This document shows, piece after piece, positions 17,715 to 26,326 of a stretch of DNA of 64,000 nt. This DNA comes from JAIVGV01 sp032229975 (GTDB lineage Bacteria > Acidobacteriota > Blastocatellia > Pyrinomonadales > Pyrinomonadaceae): the NCBI GenBank assembly GCA_032229975.1, contig JAVXVG010000008.1, positions 1-64,000 on the forward strand. The letters are read 5' to 3'. Position numbers and translations under genes: made by a program. The notes beneath the pieces were generated by a model. It was not told the DNA's origin. It was given only the letters and a program-made list of their open reading frames with translations, and made no database searches. How positions within the stretch are numbered: the first letter of the stretch is position 1; each line of letters begins with the position of its first letter.

Positions 17715-18650
17715 TTAGGGCGCGTTCTTTGGCGCGGTGTTGCGCGTCGATTGCTGTACGGACGTGGCGGGAATAATCATGCCATCGCGTATGAGGATAT
17801 CGTCGTCGGTGCCGAACTTTCGATCTTTGCCCGCGAGGCGCAGCGTGTAGTTGGTGAAGGCGAGCGACTCGCCCTGCTGGGCTTCGTCCACGCCTGCGCG
17901 CAACGCGACGGATCGGATCGTCATGCCGGAGCCGCGACGGCCACGCGCCTTCGCCGAAGCGGGCAGCGAGGCGATGGTCGATTCGGGCTCGTACTGGCCC
18001 TCATAGATCATTCGCATCGCACGCGCGACCGTCCCGTCCGGGTCGGGTAGTTTCTTCAAGTCGTCTGCGCTTGCCGGGAGCGTACCGTACTGCTGCTGAT
18101 AGTCGAGCAGGACGCGGATCGGATCGTAAGACTCGGCATGCGCGGCAGCCTCGCGCGCAGCCTCGCGCTGGCGCAGACGTTCGGGGACGGTGATGATGAT
18201 GAGCGCGACCGCAACGACGGCCACCATCGCAGAAGTTGCGAAGCCGCCGACGGCGAAGCGCACACCGGCGAAGCGCGCGGGCATGTTGCGACTCACGTGC
18301 ATGAGCGCGCGCGCGCCGCCGCACGCGGCCATGATCGCGAGCGGGAGCAGGACGAACTTGAGTCGCCATGCGGAAGTCTCTGCGGCGGCGACGACGCTCC
18401 AGAGTGAAAGCGAGAAGGTCTCCTGCGCGAGAAGCGCGAACGCCGTGCCCGCCGCGAAGATGATAGCGACGAGCGCACCCGCGCCGGTGATCGCGGCGGT
18501 CAGACCGTAGGCGGGCAGCTCTCTTTCGGGGCGCGCGAGCGGGGGGCCGACGGCGAGCGCATTGCACGAGGGGCAGTGTTCTTCGCGCAGGTCGGCGCAA
18601 GACTTCGCGCCGCAGCAGGGGCAGGTGGTCAGCAACTTGGGAGACTCCAT
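17715..18650 (-). CDS. zinc-ribbon membrane protein with a C-terminal pseudopilin-like domain
   Basis: 311 residues. An N-terminal zinc ribbon (CPCCGAKSC ... CPSC) is followed by a Pro-rich stretch and about four hydrophobic segments (for example ALVAIIFAAGTAFALLA and MVAVVAVALIIITVP). The last about 110 residues (YQQQYGTLPASADDL ... KDRKFGTDDDILIRDG) resemble the periplasmic part of type II secretion pseudopilins, including a GTDDDI acidic calcium-type turn. The topology suggests a cytosolic metal ribbon and an external domain. I do not recognise a named family. Confidence 0.7.
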   Translation of the reverse strand: MESPKLLTTCPCCGAKSCADLREEHCPSCNALAVGPPLARPERELPAYGLTAAITGAGALVAIIFAAGTAFALLAQETFSLSLWSVVAAAETSAWRLKFVLLPLAIMAACGGARALMHVSRNMPARFAGVRFAVGGFATSAMVAVVAVALIIITVPERLRQREAAREAAAHAESYDPIRVLLDYQQQYGTLPASADDLKKLPDPDGTVARAMRMIYEGQYEPESTIASLPASAKARGRRGSGMTIRSVALRAGVDEAQQGESLAFTNYTLRLAGKDRKFGTDDDILIRDGMIIPATSVQQSTRNTAPKNAP

Positions 18651-18800
18651 TCTCTGAAACTCGATCCTTTTTAGAACCCGACTTAGAATCCGAACCTTTT
18701 CGCGTCGCGCCAGATCGCTAATCCGGCCCGTCTCATAGTACGAAATAACTTCGCCCGCGCCGTAAAACTTTCTCTCTCTTGCGAGTGATCTCCGTAAACC

Positions 18801-19640
18801 TCAGCGCGAAGTCTGCGGTTCGCCGACGACCTGTGTTGGGCTGCGCCGATCCTCGTCGCATTTAGATGCATCGGCAGCCGCTTTCGCATCCCCGCCCGTC
18901 GCCGCGACTTCGGTGCGCAAGACCTCTCGCCACGTGTGATACATCCTGTGCGCGAACGTCCAGTAAGAACCGACGGCCAGCACCCAGAGGACTGCGGGCA
19001 TACGATTCGCGAAGTAGTTCGTCGAACCATTGTGCGTCGAGAGCGCGCCGATGATGAGCAGCACGACGCGTTCAGGCCGTCTCAAAAAACCAACGTCGCA
19101 CTTCGGAATCAGACTCTCTGCGCGCGCGCTCGTGTAGCTTACCAAGACCGATCCCATCAAAGCCGCGCCCGCGAGGAAGACGTTCAAGGTCGAGTGCTGC
19201 CCGAAGGCCGGACTTGCCGGATCGTCCACGATGCGCGCGTAGAAGACCATGAGCCCGACAAAGACCACCATGTCGGAGAGACGGTCGAGCGACGAATCGA
19301 GGAAGCCACCGAAGCGCGTGACGCGACCCGACAGGCGGGCCACCTTGCCGTCGAGCATATCGAAGAGGTTGGCGACGATGAGCACGAGCCCGGCGGGGAA
19401 GAAGTGGCCGTAACCGAAGAGCAGGCCCGACAGGACGTTGACCGAGACGCCGATGACGGTCAACCAGTTCGGATTGACGCGCCCGCGCGCCAGCCCGCGC
19501 ACCATCGCGTTAATGATCCGTAGCGCGCCGCGTCCGATGCTGGCCCCGAACAAACCTTCCGCCTCTCTTCCTCTTGAATGCCGAATGTGAGTGACTTTAT
19601 CGCCGACGCCGCACGAAGCCCCGAACAAGCCTTGAATCAT
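18801..19640 (-). CDS. CDP-alcohol phosphatidyltransferase
   Basis: Up to 279 residues. The catalytic signature D-x2-DG-x2-AR-x8-G-x3-D-x3-D is complete in FDMLDGKVARLSG ... GGFLDSSLD. Five or so membrane helices follow, and NPNWLTVIGVSVN precedes the motif as in PgsA/PIS-type enzymes. It transfers a phosphatidyl group from CDP-diacylglycerol to an alcohol at the inner membrane; the acceptor is not predictable. The start is uncertain: the ATG at 19640 has no Shine-Dalgarno, and a TTG at 19553 fits the family length better. The segment GLFGAS occurs twice in the N-terminal region, hinting at a small duplication. Confidence 0.85.
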   Translation of the reverse strand: MIQGLFGASCGVGDKVTHIRHSRGREAEGLFGASIGRGALRIINAMVRGLARGRVNPNWLTVIGVSVNVLSGLLFGYGHFFPAGLVLIVANLFDMLDGKVARLSGRVTRFGGFLDSSLDRLSDMVVFVGLMVFYARIVDDPASPAFGQHSTLNVFLAGAALMGSVLVSYTSARAESLIPKCDVGFLRRPERVVLLIIGALSTHNGSTNYFANRMPAVLWVLAVGSYWTFAHRMYHTWREVLRTEVAATGGDAKAAADASKCDEDRRSPTQVVGEPQTSR

Positions 19641-19720
19641 AGGGACGCGGGCGTTGGTCTGTCAAGAAAATCACAAGGAAGGCGCAAGCGGGCCGGTCGT
19701 CGTGTTGCAGTTGATCTGTC

Positions 19721-21124
19721 TCAACTCTGCTCGGTCGCGTCTCTGCGTTTGAGCAGTCGGCCGGCGTGGAGGTAGAGGAAAAGCGACGTGACGGCATAGA
19801 CGCAGGGCGTGGCGAGGGCGATGCCGGAGACGCCCATGCGTTTCGAGAGGACGTAGTTGAGCAACACGTCGGAGATGAGGACGGCGACGCCGAACCAGAT
19901 GGCCGTGACGTTCTCGCGCAGGCTTGAGAGCAGCTTCATCAAGACGAGAAAGGCGACGTAGAAGGGCAGCGTGAAGGCGTAGTAGGCGAGCACATGCGAG
20001 ACGATCTCTGTGTCCGCCGCGCTGAACTCGCCGCGCTCGAAGAGAAATTTCACTATCGGCTTCGACCAGACGACGAGCGCGATGACGATCGGCAAGTTGA
20101 TGGCGAAGATGAGCGAGAGGTAGCGGCGCAGAGTCTTTCGCATGTCGTGCCAGTCGCGGGCCGCCGCGCGCTTCGAGAAGTAGGGCAGGATGACTGTGAC
20201 GAAGGCGATGGCGCTCAAGTCGATGGGGAAGGTCACAGCTTTGCGACCGTAGTTGAGTGCGGCGACGCTGCCGTGCGCGGCGAAGCGCGCGGCCATCGCA
20301 TTATCGACGACGCTCATCGAGTTGATGAAGAAGATGCTCAGCAGCAGTCGCCACCACTGGCCGAAGGCGTCGCGCATCGGTAGAGAGAAGCCGCGCCAGC
20401 GCGGGAGTAAAAAGTGGTTCGCGCGCCTGAGGGCCATTCCGAGGATTGTGATTTCGACGAGCGCGCCCGCGAGCAGTCCGAGCGAGAGCGCGAAGACGCC
20501 TGTGTTGAGGCTGAAGAAGAGAAGCGCGATGGAAACTATCGGAGTGGCGGCCCCGACCGCAGAGCCGACGAAGAATTTATCTTCGGCGTTCAAGATCGAT
20601 TGCCAGAAGCGGACGACGCAATTCAAGAAAGCGGCGGGCGCGGTCAGGCAGAGCAGGTAGAACATCAGACGCCAGCTCTCCTCGCTGAAGCTCGCCGCGA
20701 CGACTCGCACGTAGAGCGGCTGCGCGACGACGCACAGGAAAATGATCGCGCCGGAGATGACGAGCAGCCACGCGAGCAGTCCGCCGTAGAGATCGCGGGC
20801 CTCTTCGTGTCGGCCCTGCTCGCGCAGTTTGATGAAGTCGGGGAGGAAGGTGGCCGTCAGCGAATCGGAGAGCGCGTTGGTGATGGTGTAGGGGATGACG
20901 AAGGCGAGCAGGAACGCCTCGAACGCCGACGAGCGACCGAACTTCCACGCCACTAAAAGGTCTCTGCCGACGAACCCTAGTTTCGCAAGCAGCGTCAACG
21001 CGCCGACCGTGAACATGGCCCGCAGGATACGCCGGTCAACCGTGCCGCGCGCGAGCCTGTACCACGCGTTGAGGACTTTGTTCGAGAAGGGATCGGCGGG
21101 CGGTGGCTGTGAGGTCTTAAGCAC
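19721..21124 (-). CDS. MurJ-family lipid flippase
   Basis: 467 residues with about 13-14 hydrophobic helices of the MOP/MurJ (MviN) fold. Visible are GFVGRDLLVAWKFG, AFVIPYTITNALSDSLTATFLPDF, a large central cavity region and FLFERGEFSAADTE, the last being typical of MurJ helix 10 onwards. MurJ moves lipid II or another undecaprenyl-linked precursor across the inner membrane. Its start overlaps the upstream membrane protein gene by 8 bases, so the pair is one operon. Because the neighbour looks like a glycosyltransferase, an exopolysaccharide role is as likely as peptidoglycan. Confidence 0.85.
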   Translation of the reverse strand: MLKTSQPPPADPFSNKVLNAWYRLARGTVDRRILRAMFTVGALTLLAKLGFVGRDLLVAWKFGRSSAFEAFLLAFVIPYTITNALSDSLTATFLPDFIKLREQGRHEEARDLYGGLLAWLLVISGAIIFLCVVAQPLYVRVVAASFSEESWRLMFYLLCLTAPAAFLNCVVRFWQSILNAEDKFFVGSAVGAATPIVSIALLFFSLNTGVFALSLGLLAGALVEITILGMALRRANHFLLPRWRGFSLPMRDAFGQWWRLLLSIFFINSMSVVDNAMAARFAAHGSVAALNYGRKAVTFPIDLSAIAFVTVILPYFSKRAAARDWHDMRKTLRRYLSLIFAINLPIVIALVVWSKPIVKFLFERGEFSAADTEIVSHVLAYYAFTLPFYVAFLVLMKLLSSLRENVTAIWFGVAVLISDVLLNYVLSKRMGVSGIALATPCVYAVTSLFLYLHAGRLLKRRDATEQS

Positions 21125-22433
21125 TTTGCTCTCTCGTGCGCGCGTTGAAGACTCTCAGCGATGTGAAACTCACGGAGCGACTCAGCCGCTCCGCGCCGAG
21201 GATGACTAACAGGATGACGAAAGTGTAACGCATACGATAGAGCGCGCCCACGTTGACGACGACGAGACCGAGGGCCGTCGCGCCGAGAAGAACGATAGAC
21301 ACGAGCAGCCACGTCTGCGGTGTGCGCCGCGTGCGCCACGCGCAGGCCGCCGCGAAGATTGTCATGAGATATGTGAAGCACATCTCGACTCCCGCGATCA
21401 ATCTTCCGGCGCGTCCAAACGTCGTCCCCGCTTCGATCCACTTCGCGGGAAACGGCGCGAAGAGTCCGACGACGACGGCGCGCGGCAGGTATACAAACAC
21501 GTCGCGCAAGCTGCGGAAGGATCGTCCGGCGTCGATGTTCGAGCCCGCTTCGGGGTAGAGCACGATGAACTTCTGCCGCGTCACGCTGATCTTCAGCAGG
21601 ACACCTGAGAGGCCCGCTTGAGTTTGCTCCCCGGTAAATTTTTCGAGTGTGTGCACCTGTTCGTCGGACATGTCCTCTTTCGGGGGCAGCGATCCGGCGA
21701 AAATCGTGGGCACGAGAAGGGCCGTCGTGAGCAGCAGCATCAGGCACGCGAAGTTTGGAAGCGGGAATCTCCCGTCTCGCAAAGACGCGACGGACAACAT
21801 GACAAGCGCGAGCGCAGCGATGCCGACGTAGATCAGCCACATGCTATCTCTCACCAGACAGATGAGCACGAGCAAGACGACACCGCGCGCGGCTTCGCTC
21901 GCAGCGCACGCCGAGTTCATGCGTCTCATCAGCAGACGCAGCGTCGTCAGGATAAACGTCAACATCAAGACGATGAAGAGCGGATCGCGAAGCGGCTGCG
22001 TCGAGTGCATCAGGAGCGTCGGGAGTAGTCCGACAAGTGCGGCGGCGGCGAGCCCCGCGCGCGCATCGTAGCAGGTCTCGCCGAGCTTGAAAGTGAGAAA
22101 GAGCGTCAACAGGTAGAGCGGCAGATTGACGAGCTCAAAGCTGAAGACGCTCTCGCCGACGACGGGCGTGAGCACGAAGGACGAGACGGCATAGAAGCGT
22201 TCGTGCACCTGCGCGTCGCGTTTGAGAAAGCCCGTCGCGTGTCGGCCCATCGACAAGCTATCGTCAAGATAATCCTCCCCGTCGCCGCGCAGCACGCCCT
22301 GCGGCGAGATGGCCTCCGGCATGAAGCCCATCCGGCCCGCTTCGCACATCGCCGCCGCCGCGATCAAATGCAGCACGGCCCCCGCGACGAGCACCCACCT
22401 CAACGCGCGCCGCGCCGCGTCCGGCTCAAGCAT
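21117..22433 (-). CDS. polytopic membrane protein, glycosyltransferase-39-like
   Basis: 438 residues from the ATG at 22433, which has AGAGGA 6-7 bases upstream; a start at 22460 is possible. About 10 hydrophobic segments. A short extracytoplasmic-type loop after the first helix contains GDGEDYLDDS, an acidic cluster like the Asp/Glu catalytic loop of PMT/ArnT-type (GT-C) enzymes. The segment HSTQPLRDPLFIVLML and the overall plan resemble GT39-like proteins. It would use a polyprenyl-phosphate sugar outside the membrane. It overlaps the MurJ-like gene. Assignment rests on topology and the acidic loop, so it is tentative. Confidence 0.7.
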   Translation of the reverse strand: MLEPDAARRALRWVLVAGAVLHLIAAAAMCEAGRMGFMPEAISPQGVLRGDGEDYLDDSLSMGRHATGFLKRDAQVHERFYAVSSFVLTPVVGESVFSFELVNLPLYLLTLFLTFKLGETCYDARAGLAAAALVGLLPTLLMHSTQPLRDPLFIVLMLTFILTTLRLLMRRMNSACAASEAARGVVLLVLICLVRDSMWLIYVGIAALALVMLSVASLRDGRFPLPNFACLMLLLTTALLVPTIFAGSLPPKEDMSDEQVHTLEKFTGEQTQAGLSGVLLKISVTRQKFIVLYPEAGSNIDAGRSFRSLRDVFVYLPRAVVVGLFAPFPAKWIEAGTTFGRAGRLIAGVEMCFTYLMTIFAAACAWRTRRTPQTWLLVSIVLLGATALGLVVVNVGALYRMRYTFVILLVILGAERLSRSVSFTSLRVFNARTREQSA

Positions 22434-22532
22434 CTTCGTCCTCTCGCCCTGTGGATTCACACCTATAGTCTTGGCTCTGAGTCTTTCATCGTCGGGCGGC
22501 GTGATGAGTCATCGTTCCCTGAAACTTTTTGA

Positions 22533-23012
22533 TCAGATCAATAGTTGATCAATGATCTTTCCCCAAGCACTCTTAAATGGTTCAGCTTGTGCGCGCGTGA
22601 AGTTAACGACACCCGGACGATCTCCATATTCCTCACCATGCTTCTCTTTGAATTTGCGGTTGTATTCAGCGCCTAGAGGAGTAAGGATGGCGTGTAACTC
22701 TGATTGTAATACAATATAGTAACTCGGAGATTCGGTTTGATCACTGGGCAGGTAAACGAATACCCATGGCTTCCGCGATGTTGGAGGAGTCCTTCCTCCA
22801 ACAACCCATTTTAGTTGTGATGTGCTTTTGACCTCGATGACAACCGCCTTCTCACCGGACATCGAGAACGCCACAACATCGGCACTCTTCGCATTTCCAT
22901 ATGTAACAGCAGCGGAAACTCCGCGGCGTTGTAGCTCAGCAGCGACAAAGAACTCGCCCGCTAGGCCGAGATGATATTTCTGCGCATGTTTGCTTACGAT
23001 TTCAACCTTCAC
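22533..23012 (-). CDS. PD-(D/E)xK-type nuclease-like protein
   Basis: 159 residues. The N-terminus LGLAGEFFVAAELQRRG, then SADVVAFS and AVVIEVKSTS, give the E...D...ExK arrangement of restriction-endonuclease-like folds (Holliday junction resolvase/Mrr-like). GC content is lower than in the flanking genes, which suggests transfer. The GTG start overlaps the greA stop by 11 bases, so it may be translated by reinitiation after greA. No methyltransferase is nearby. The substrate is unknown. Confidence 0.7.
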   Translation of the reverse strand: MKVEIVSKHAQKYHLGLAGEFFVAAELQRRGVSAAVTYGNAKSADVVAFSMSGEKAVVIEVKSTSQLKWVVGGRTPPTSRKPWVFVYLPSDQTESPSYYIVLQSELHAILTPLGAEYNRKFKEKHGEEYGDRPGVVNFTRAQAEPFKSAWGKIIDQLLI

Positions 23013-23490
23013 TCTTCTTCGCTGCCTCGTCGTGAAAGGTCGTGAGTTTTCTGATCTCGAAGTTGCGTGAGCCGCCGGGGGTGGTGACTTTGACTTCGTC
23101 GCCTTCCTCTCGTCCCATGAGGCTGCGACCGACGGGTGATGATGTGGAGATGAGACCTGCGGGCGGGTCGCTCTCTTCGGCGGTGACGAGGCGGTAGGTG
23201 ATCTCTTCGTCGCGTTCCGGGTCGTAGAGGACGACGGTCGAGCCGTAGGCGGCCTTGCCGTGCGGGAGCTTCGAGGTGTCGATGGAGGCCACTTCGCTCA
23301 GTCGTTGGCGCAGGTCGCGCGTGCGGGCCTGCACGAACTGCTGGCGCGCGAGCGCGGCGTGATACTCGGCGTTCTCACGTAGGTCGCCCCACTCCTTCGC
23401 GATCTTGATCTGCTTCGGCAGCTCGACGCGCAACTCCATCTCCAACTCGTTCAGCTCGGCTTGCAACTTGTCTTTGATGCTCTGTGTCAC
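23002..23490 (-). CDS. greA: transcription elongation factor GreA/GreB
   Basis: 162 residues from the GTG at 23490 (AGGAG 6 bases upstream), the usual Gre length. The N-terminal coiled coil (LNELEMELRVELPKQI) has the GreA motif GDLRENAEYHAA at its tip. The C-terminal domain has the conserved ISTSSPVGRSLMGREEGDEV. The factor enters the RNA polymerase secondary channel and stimulates cleavage of backtracked RNA. The open frame runs 27 codons further upstream but without a ribosome site. Confidence 0.93.
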   Translation of the reverse strand: MTQSIKDKLQAELNELEMELRVELPKQIKIAKEWGDLRENAEYHAALARQQFVQARTRDLRQRLSEVASIDTSKLPHGKAAYGSTVVLYDPERDEEITYRLVTAEESDPPAGLISTSSPVGRSLMGREEGDEVKVTTPGGSRNFEIRKLTTFHDEAAKKSEG

Positions 23491-23839
23491 GGCTCTCTCC
23501 TCGTCGCTTGCATTCGCGGCGTCACGTGCCGCCGCGAAATTTAACGGTCTCGCGAAAAATAGTTGGTGCAAATCTGTTGGCTTCGATTATACTCACGCAC
23601 GCGTCTTTGAAAAGACCAGCCCGCGAAGCAAGTCGGCGAAGCGGGCGCGCAAACTCCCCCCAACTGAAAATCTAGACGCCACACTACCCGAACGTTCGGG
23701 CCGCCCCGCTCGACGAGTGTGCAGTAGTCTCTCCCAAAGTTTCGCCTCACTGACGTATGACCGTGCTCGCAAGAAGGGAGGGGTGTCTCTGCGTCCTCAA
23801 GCGCAGCCTGCCGCGCAGGACTTACCGCACGCACAAGCC
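23491..23839. other. divergent intergenic region between greA and the HD-GYP regulator
   Basis: About 350 bases. It holds a - strand promoter for greA (separate entry). The + strand frame of the regulator is open through it, so an earlier start such as the GTG at 23783 (preceded by AGGGAGG) is possible. There is a short GAACGTTC palindrome near 23690. No other gene is seen. Confidence 0.5.
23586..23613 (-). promoter_or_regulatory. probable greA promoter
   Basis: On the - strand, TTTTCA (23608-23613), 16 bases, then a perfect TATAAT (23586-23591). The start of transcription would be near 23579, leaving a leader of about 90 bases before the GTG. Confidence 0.55.
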
Positions 23840-24901
23840 ATGTTCAACGAAACGAAATCTCGACAACCCGCGCTCATTCTAATGATCGACGACGATCCTT
23901 TGCAGATCGAGTTCGGGCGCACGCTCGCCGCGCGGGCCGGTTACCGCTTCAATGGTGCGACCGATGGACGCGCCGGCCTTCGTCTCGCACGCGAAGCAAG
24001 GCCCGACGTGATCCTGCTCGACTACATGATGCCCGGTCTCACGGGCAAGCAGGTCTTTGAAGAGATACTACGCTCGCCCGACGAGACCCTGCGCCACACG
24101 CCTGTCATCATGCTCACCGCGCAGTCAGCGAATCGAGTCGAGCAGCGCGAGTTGTTGGACGCAGGACTCGCCGCCTATCTCTACAAGCCCTTCGGCTATC
24201 ATGAACTACTGAACGTCATCGACAACGTGCTGGCCCTTTCGCAGACGCGCGAGCGGAATCGACTTCTGGAATTGCAGGCGCGTCAGTCGTTCATCGCCAC
24301 CGCGCGCACGCTCGTCACGCTACTCTTCGCCAAAGACCCTTGCACCGCCGAGCACTCGAACATGACCGCCGACATCGCGGAAGCAGTCGCCGTTAACTTC
24401 GGTCTCGCGGATCAAGAAGCTCTCATCATCAAGCTCGGCGCGCTCCTGCACGACATCGGCAAGATCGGTGTGCCCGAACACATCCTCTGCAAGCCCGGCG
24501 CGCTCACGGCTGAAGAGACGACGATCATGCGCCTGCACGTCGATTACGGCGACGAGGCTCTGAGCGGCGTGCCCTACATGGAGACCGTGCATGAGATGGT
24601 GAAGTATCACCACGAATGGTGGGACGGGCGCGGCTACCCGTTCGGCTTGGGCAGCGCGGACATCCCCTTCGGCGCGCGCCTCGTCTCCGTCGTCGATGCC
24701 TTCGACTCGATGACCAGCGACCGGCCCTATCGCGCCCGCCTCTCGCAAGACGAAGCATATCGACGACTCCGCGCGGGCTCCGGCACGCAGTTCGATCCGG
24801 CAATCGTCGAAGCGCTCTTCGATACGCTCTCGACCTACGAGCCTCCGCGCGTGCGCGCCCTCGATCTACAATTTTTAGAAGAACTCTCGCCAGTCGTATA
24901 A
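23840..24901 (+). CDS. response regulator with HD-GYP cyclic-di-GMP phosphodiesterase domain
   Basis: 353 residues from the ATG at 23840 (no clear ribosome site; GTG at 23783 is an alternative). Receiver domain, about 10-130: acidic pair IDDDP, phospho-acceptor Asp in VILLDYMMPG, Thr/Ser in VIMLTAQS and Lys in LYKPFG. HD-GYP domain, about 155-340: EHSNMTADIAE, HDIGKIGVPE, KYHHEWWDGRGYPFGLG, VVDAFDSMTSDRPYR. All metal-binding and GYP residues are present, so it should hydrolyse c-di-GMP to GMP when phosphorylated or relieved. No histidine kinase is adjacent, so it is an orphan regulator. Confidence 0.9.
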   Translation: MFNETKSRQPALILMIDDDPLQIEFGRTLAARAGYRFNGATDGRAGLRLAREARPDVILLDYMMPGLTGKQVFEEILRSPDETLRHTPVIMLTAQSANRVEQRELLDAGLAAYLYKPFGYHELLNVIDNVLALSQTRERNRLLELQARQSFIATARTLVTLLFAKDPCTAEHSNMTADIAEAVAVNFGLADQEALIIKLGALLHDIGKIGVPEHILCKPGALTAEETTIMRLHVDYGDEALSGVPYMETVHEMVKYHHEWWDGRGYPFGLGSADIPFGARLVSVVDAFDSMTSDRPYRARLSQDEAYRRLRAGSGTQFDPAIVEALFDTLSTYEPPRVRALDLQFLEELSPVV

Positions 24902-24905
24902 CTAG

Positions 24906-24990
24906 AAACGATGAAGTAGGGACGATGAACGATGAAGTGAAGGACAAGAAGTCTTCACTTCATCGTTTACCGTTCCTACCTCATACTTTG
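24906..24990. repeat. heptamer island between HD-GYP and pfkA genes (convergent)
   Basis: The left arm reads CGATGAA, GTAGGGA, CGATGAA, CGATGAA, GTGAAGG. The right arm reverse-complements to AGTATGA, GGTAGGA, ACGGTAA, ACGATGA, AGTGAAG. The innermost part GAAGTGAAG pairs best. It may act as a two-way terminator. Confidence 0.82.
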
Positions 24991-24992
24991 TT

Positions 24993-26114
24993 TCAGCAGA
25001 CTTCCTTGCCGTGATGCTCAGCCTCGTCGGGTGCGCCGAAGCTGATGCCAACATCGCGCGCGGTGCGGACGAGGTGGCTCTCGGTGGGAACGGTCTTGAG
25101 GTTGGCGCAGGCCCTTGAGAGCGGGACGGTGATGATGTCTGCGGCGTGCAGCGCGACCATCTTGCCGTGCTCGCCGCGCATGAGCGCGTGGACGGCGCAC
25201 GCGCCGTAGTTGGTCGCAAGCATACGGTCGAAGGCGTTGGGGCTGCCGCCGCGCTGCAAGTGTCCGAGCACGACGCAGCGCGACTCCTTGCCCGTCAGTC
25301 GCTCGATCTCTTGCGCGACGTAGTTGCCGACGCCGCCGAGTCGCGGCGCGTGCTCTTTGTCACCGGCGACTTGATAAATCTCCTGACCACCCACAGGCGC
25401 GGCCCCCTCCGCCGCGACGACGATGGTGAACTGGCTATCGCAACGCTCGCGCTCGTGAACCTTCTCGACGACCGCCTCGACCGTGAATGGAATCTCAGGG
25501 ATCAAGATCACGTCCGCGCCGCCACTGATGCCGGAATGCAAAGCGATCCAGCCCGTGTGCCGGCCCATCACTTCCAAGACCATCACGCGATCATGTGAAG
25601 CGGCGGTCGTGTGCAGACGATCAAGAGCTTCGGTCGCGATGTCGAGCGCAGTGACGAAGCCGAACGTTAGTTCCGTGCAGGCGAGATCGTTGTCGATGGT
25701 CTTGGGCACGCCGATGACGGGGATGCCGCGCGCGTAGAACTCCTGCGCGATTCCTAACGAGCCCTCGCCGCCGAGCACGACGAGGCCGTCGATGCCGAGC
25801 CGCTCAAGATTTTTAATCGCTTCGGTAAAACTCTCTTCGGGCTTGTGGTCTCCGTCCGCATCGTGCACGACGAAGCGACCGCGATTGCGCGTGCCGAGGA
25901 TCGTGCCGCCGCGCGGCAGAAGTCCGCGCACGTCCTCCGGCTTCAACTCGCGCGCCTGCGTTTCGCCGAGCAGGCCCTCGAAGCCGTCCTCGATGCCGAT
26001 GACTTTCAGGTTATAGACGCCCACCGCCGTCTTCACCACCGCGCGGATGACGGCGTTTAAGCCGGGGGCATCGCCGCCGCCCGTGAGCAGCCCAATCGTT
26101 TTAATCGTGCTCAT
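24993..26114 (-). CDS. pfkA: 6-phosphofructokinase
   Basis: 373 residues, longer than E. coli PfkA (320). It has GLLTGGGDAPGLNAVIRA at the N-terminus, GGTILGTRNRG, the phosphate-donor motif GGEGSL and the catalytic PKTIDND, plus MGRHTGWIA and HLQRGGSPNAFDR. The residue matching Gly104 is Gly (ATP type), but that matching position 124 is Lys (as in PPi enzymes). This Gly/Lys pair is known from group III ATP-PFKs of actinobacteria, so ATP use is expected but not certain. It phosphorylates fructose-6-phosphate in glycolysis. A heptamer island lies right before the ATG, and no Shine-Dalgarno is visible. Confidence 0.93.
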   Translation of the reverse strand: MSTIKTIGLLTGGGDAPGLNAVIRAVVKTAVGVYNLKVIGIEDGFEGLLGETQARELKPEDVRGLLPRGGTILGTRNRGRFVVHDADGDHKPEESFTEAIKNLERLGIDGLVVLGGEGSLGIAQEFYARGIPVIGVPKTIDNDLACTELTFGFVTALDIATEALDRLHTTAASHDRVMVLEVMGRHTGWIALHSGISGGADVILIPEIPFTVEAVVEKVHERERCDSQFTIVVAAEGAAPVGGQEIYQVAGDKEHAPRLGGVGNYVAQEIERLTGKESRCVVLGHLQRGGSPNAFDRMLATNYGACAVHALMRGEHGKMVALHAADIITVPLSRACANLKTVPTESHLVRTARDVGISFGAPDEAEHHGKEVC

Positions 26115-26117
26115 AAT

Positions 26118-26209
26118 TGAAAAGTGATGCGTGTGATGCGATTGAGCAGTGAGTGAAAGTTTTGTCTTTCAATGCATCACTCGTCACACATCGCAGATCA
26201 CTATACTTC
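26118..26209. repeat. heptamer island upstream of pfkA
   Basis: The left arm reads AAGTGAT, GCGTGTG, ATGCGAT, TGAGCAG, TGAGTGA, AAG. The right arm reverse-complements to AAGTATA, GTGATCT, GCGATGT, GTGACGA, GTGATGC, ATTGAAAG. The phase is looser than in other islands. It lies between divergently transcribed pfkA and the rlmI-like gene, so it is not a simple terminator. Confidence 0.7.
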
Positions 26210-26326
26210 AAACTACACCCGCCGACGGGTCGATTCAAGCACGACCGTCTTGCGTTTTTGTCACCGACCTCATGCGCCGACGACTTTACAAAACGGGACG
26301 CGCGGCGGCACAGTCGCGTGTGAAAC

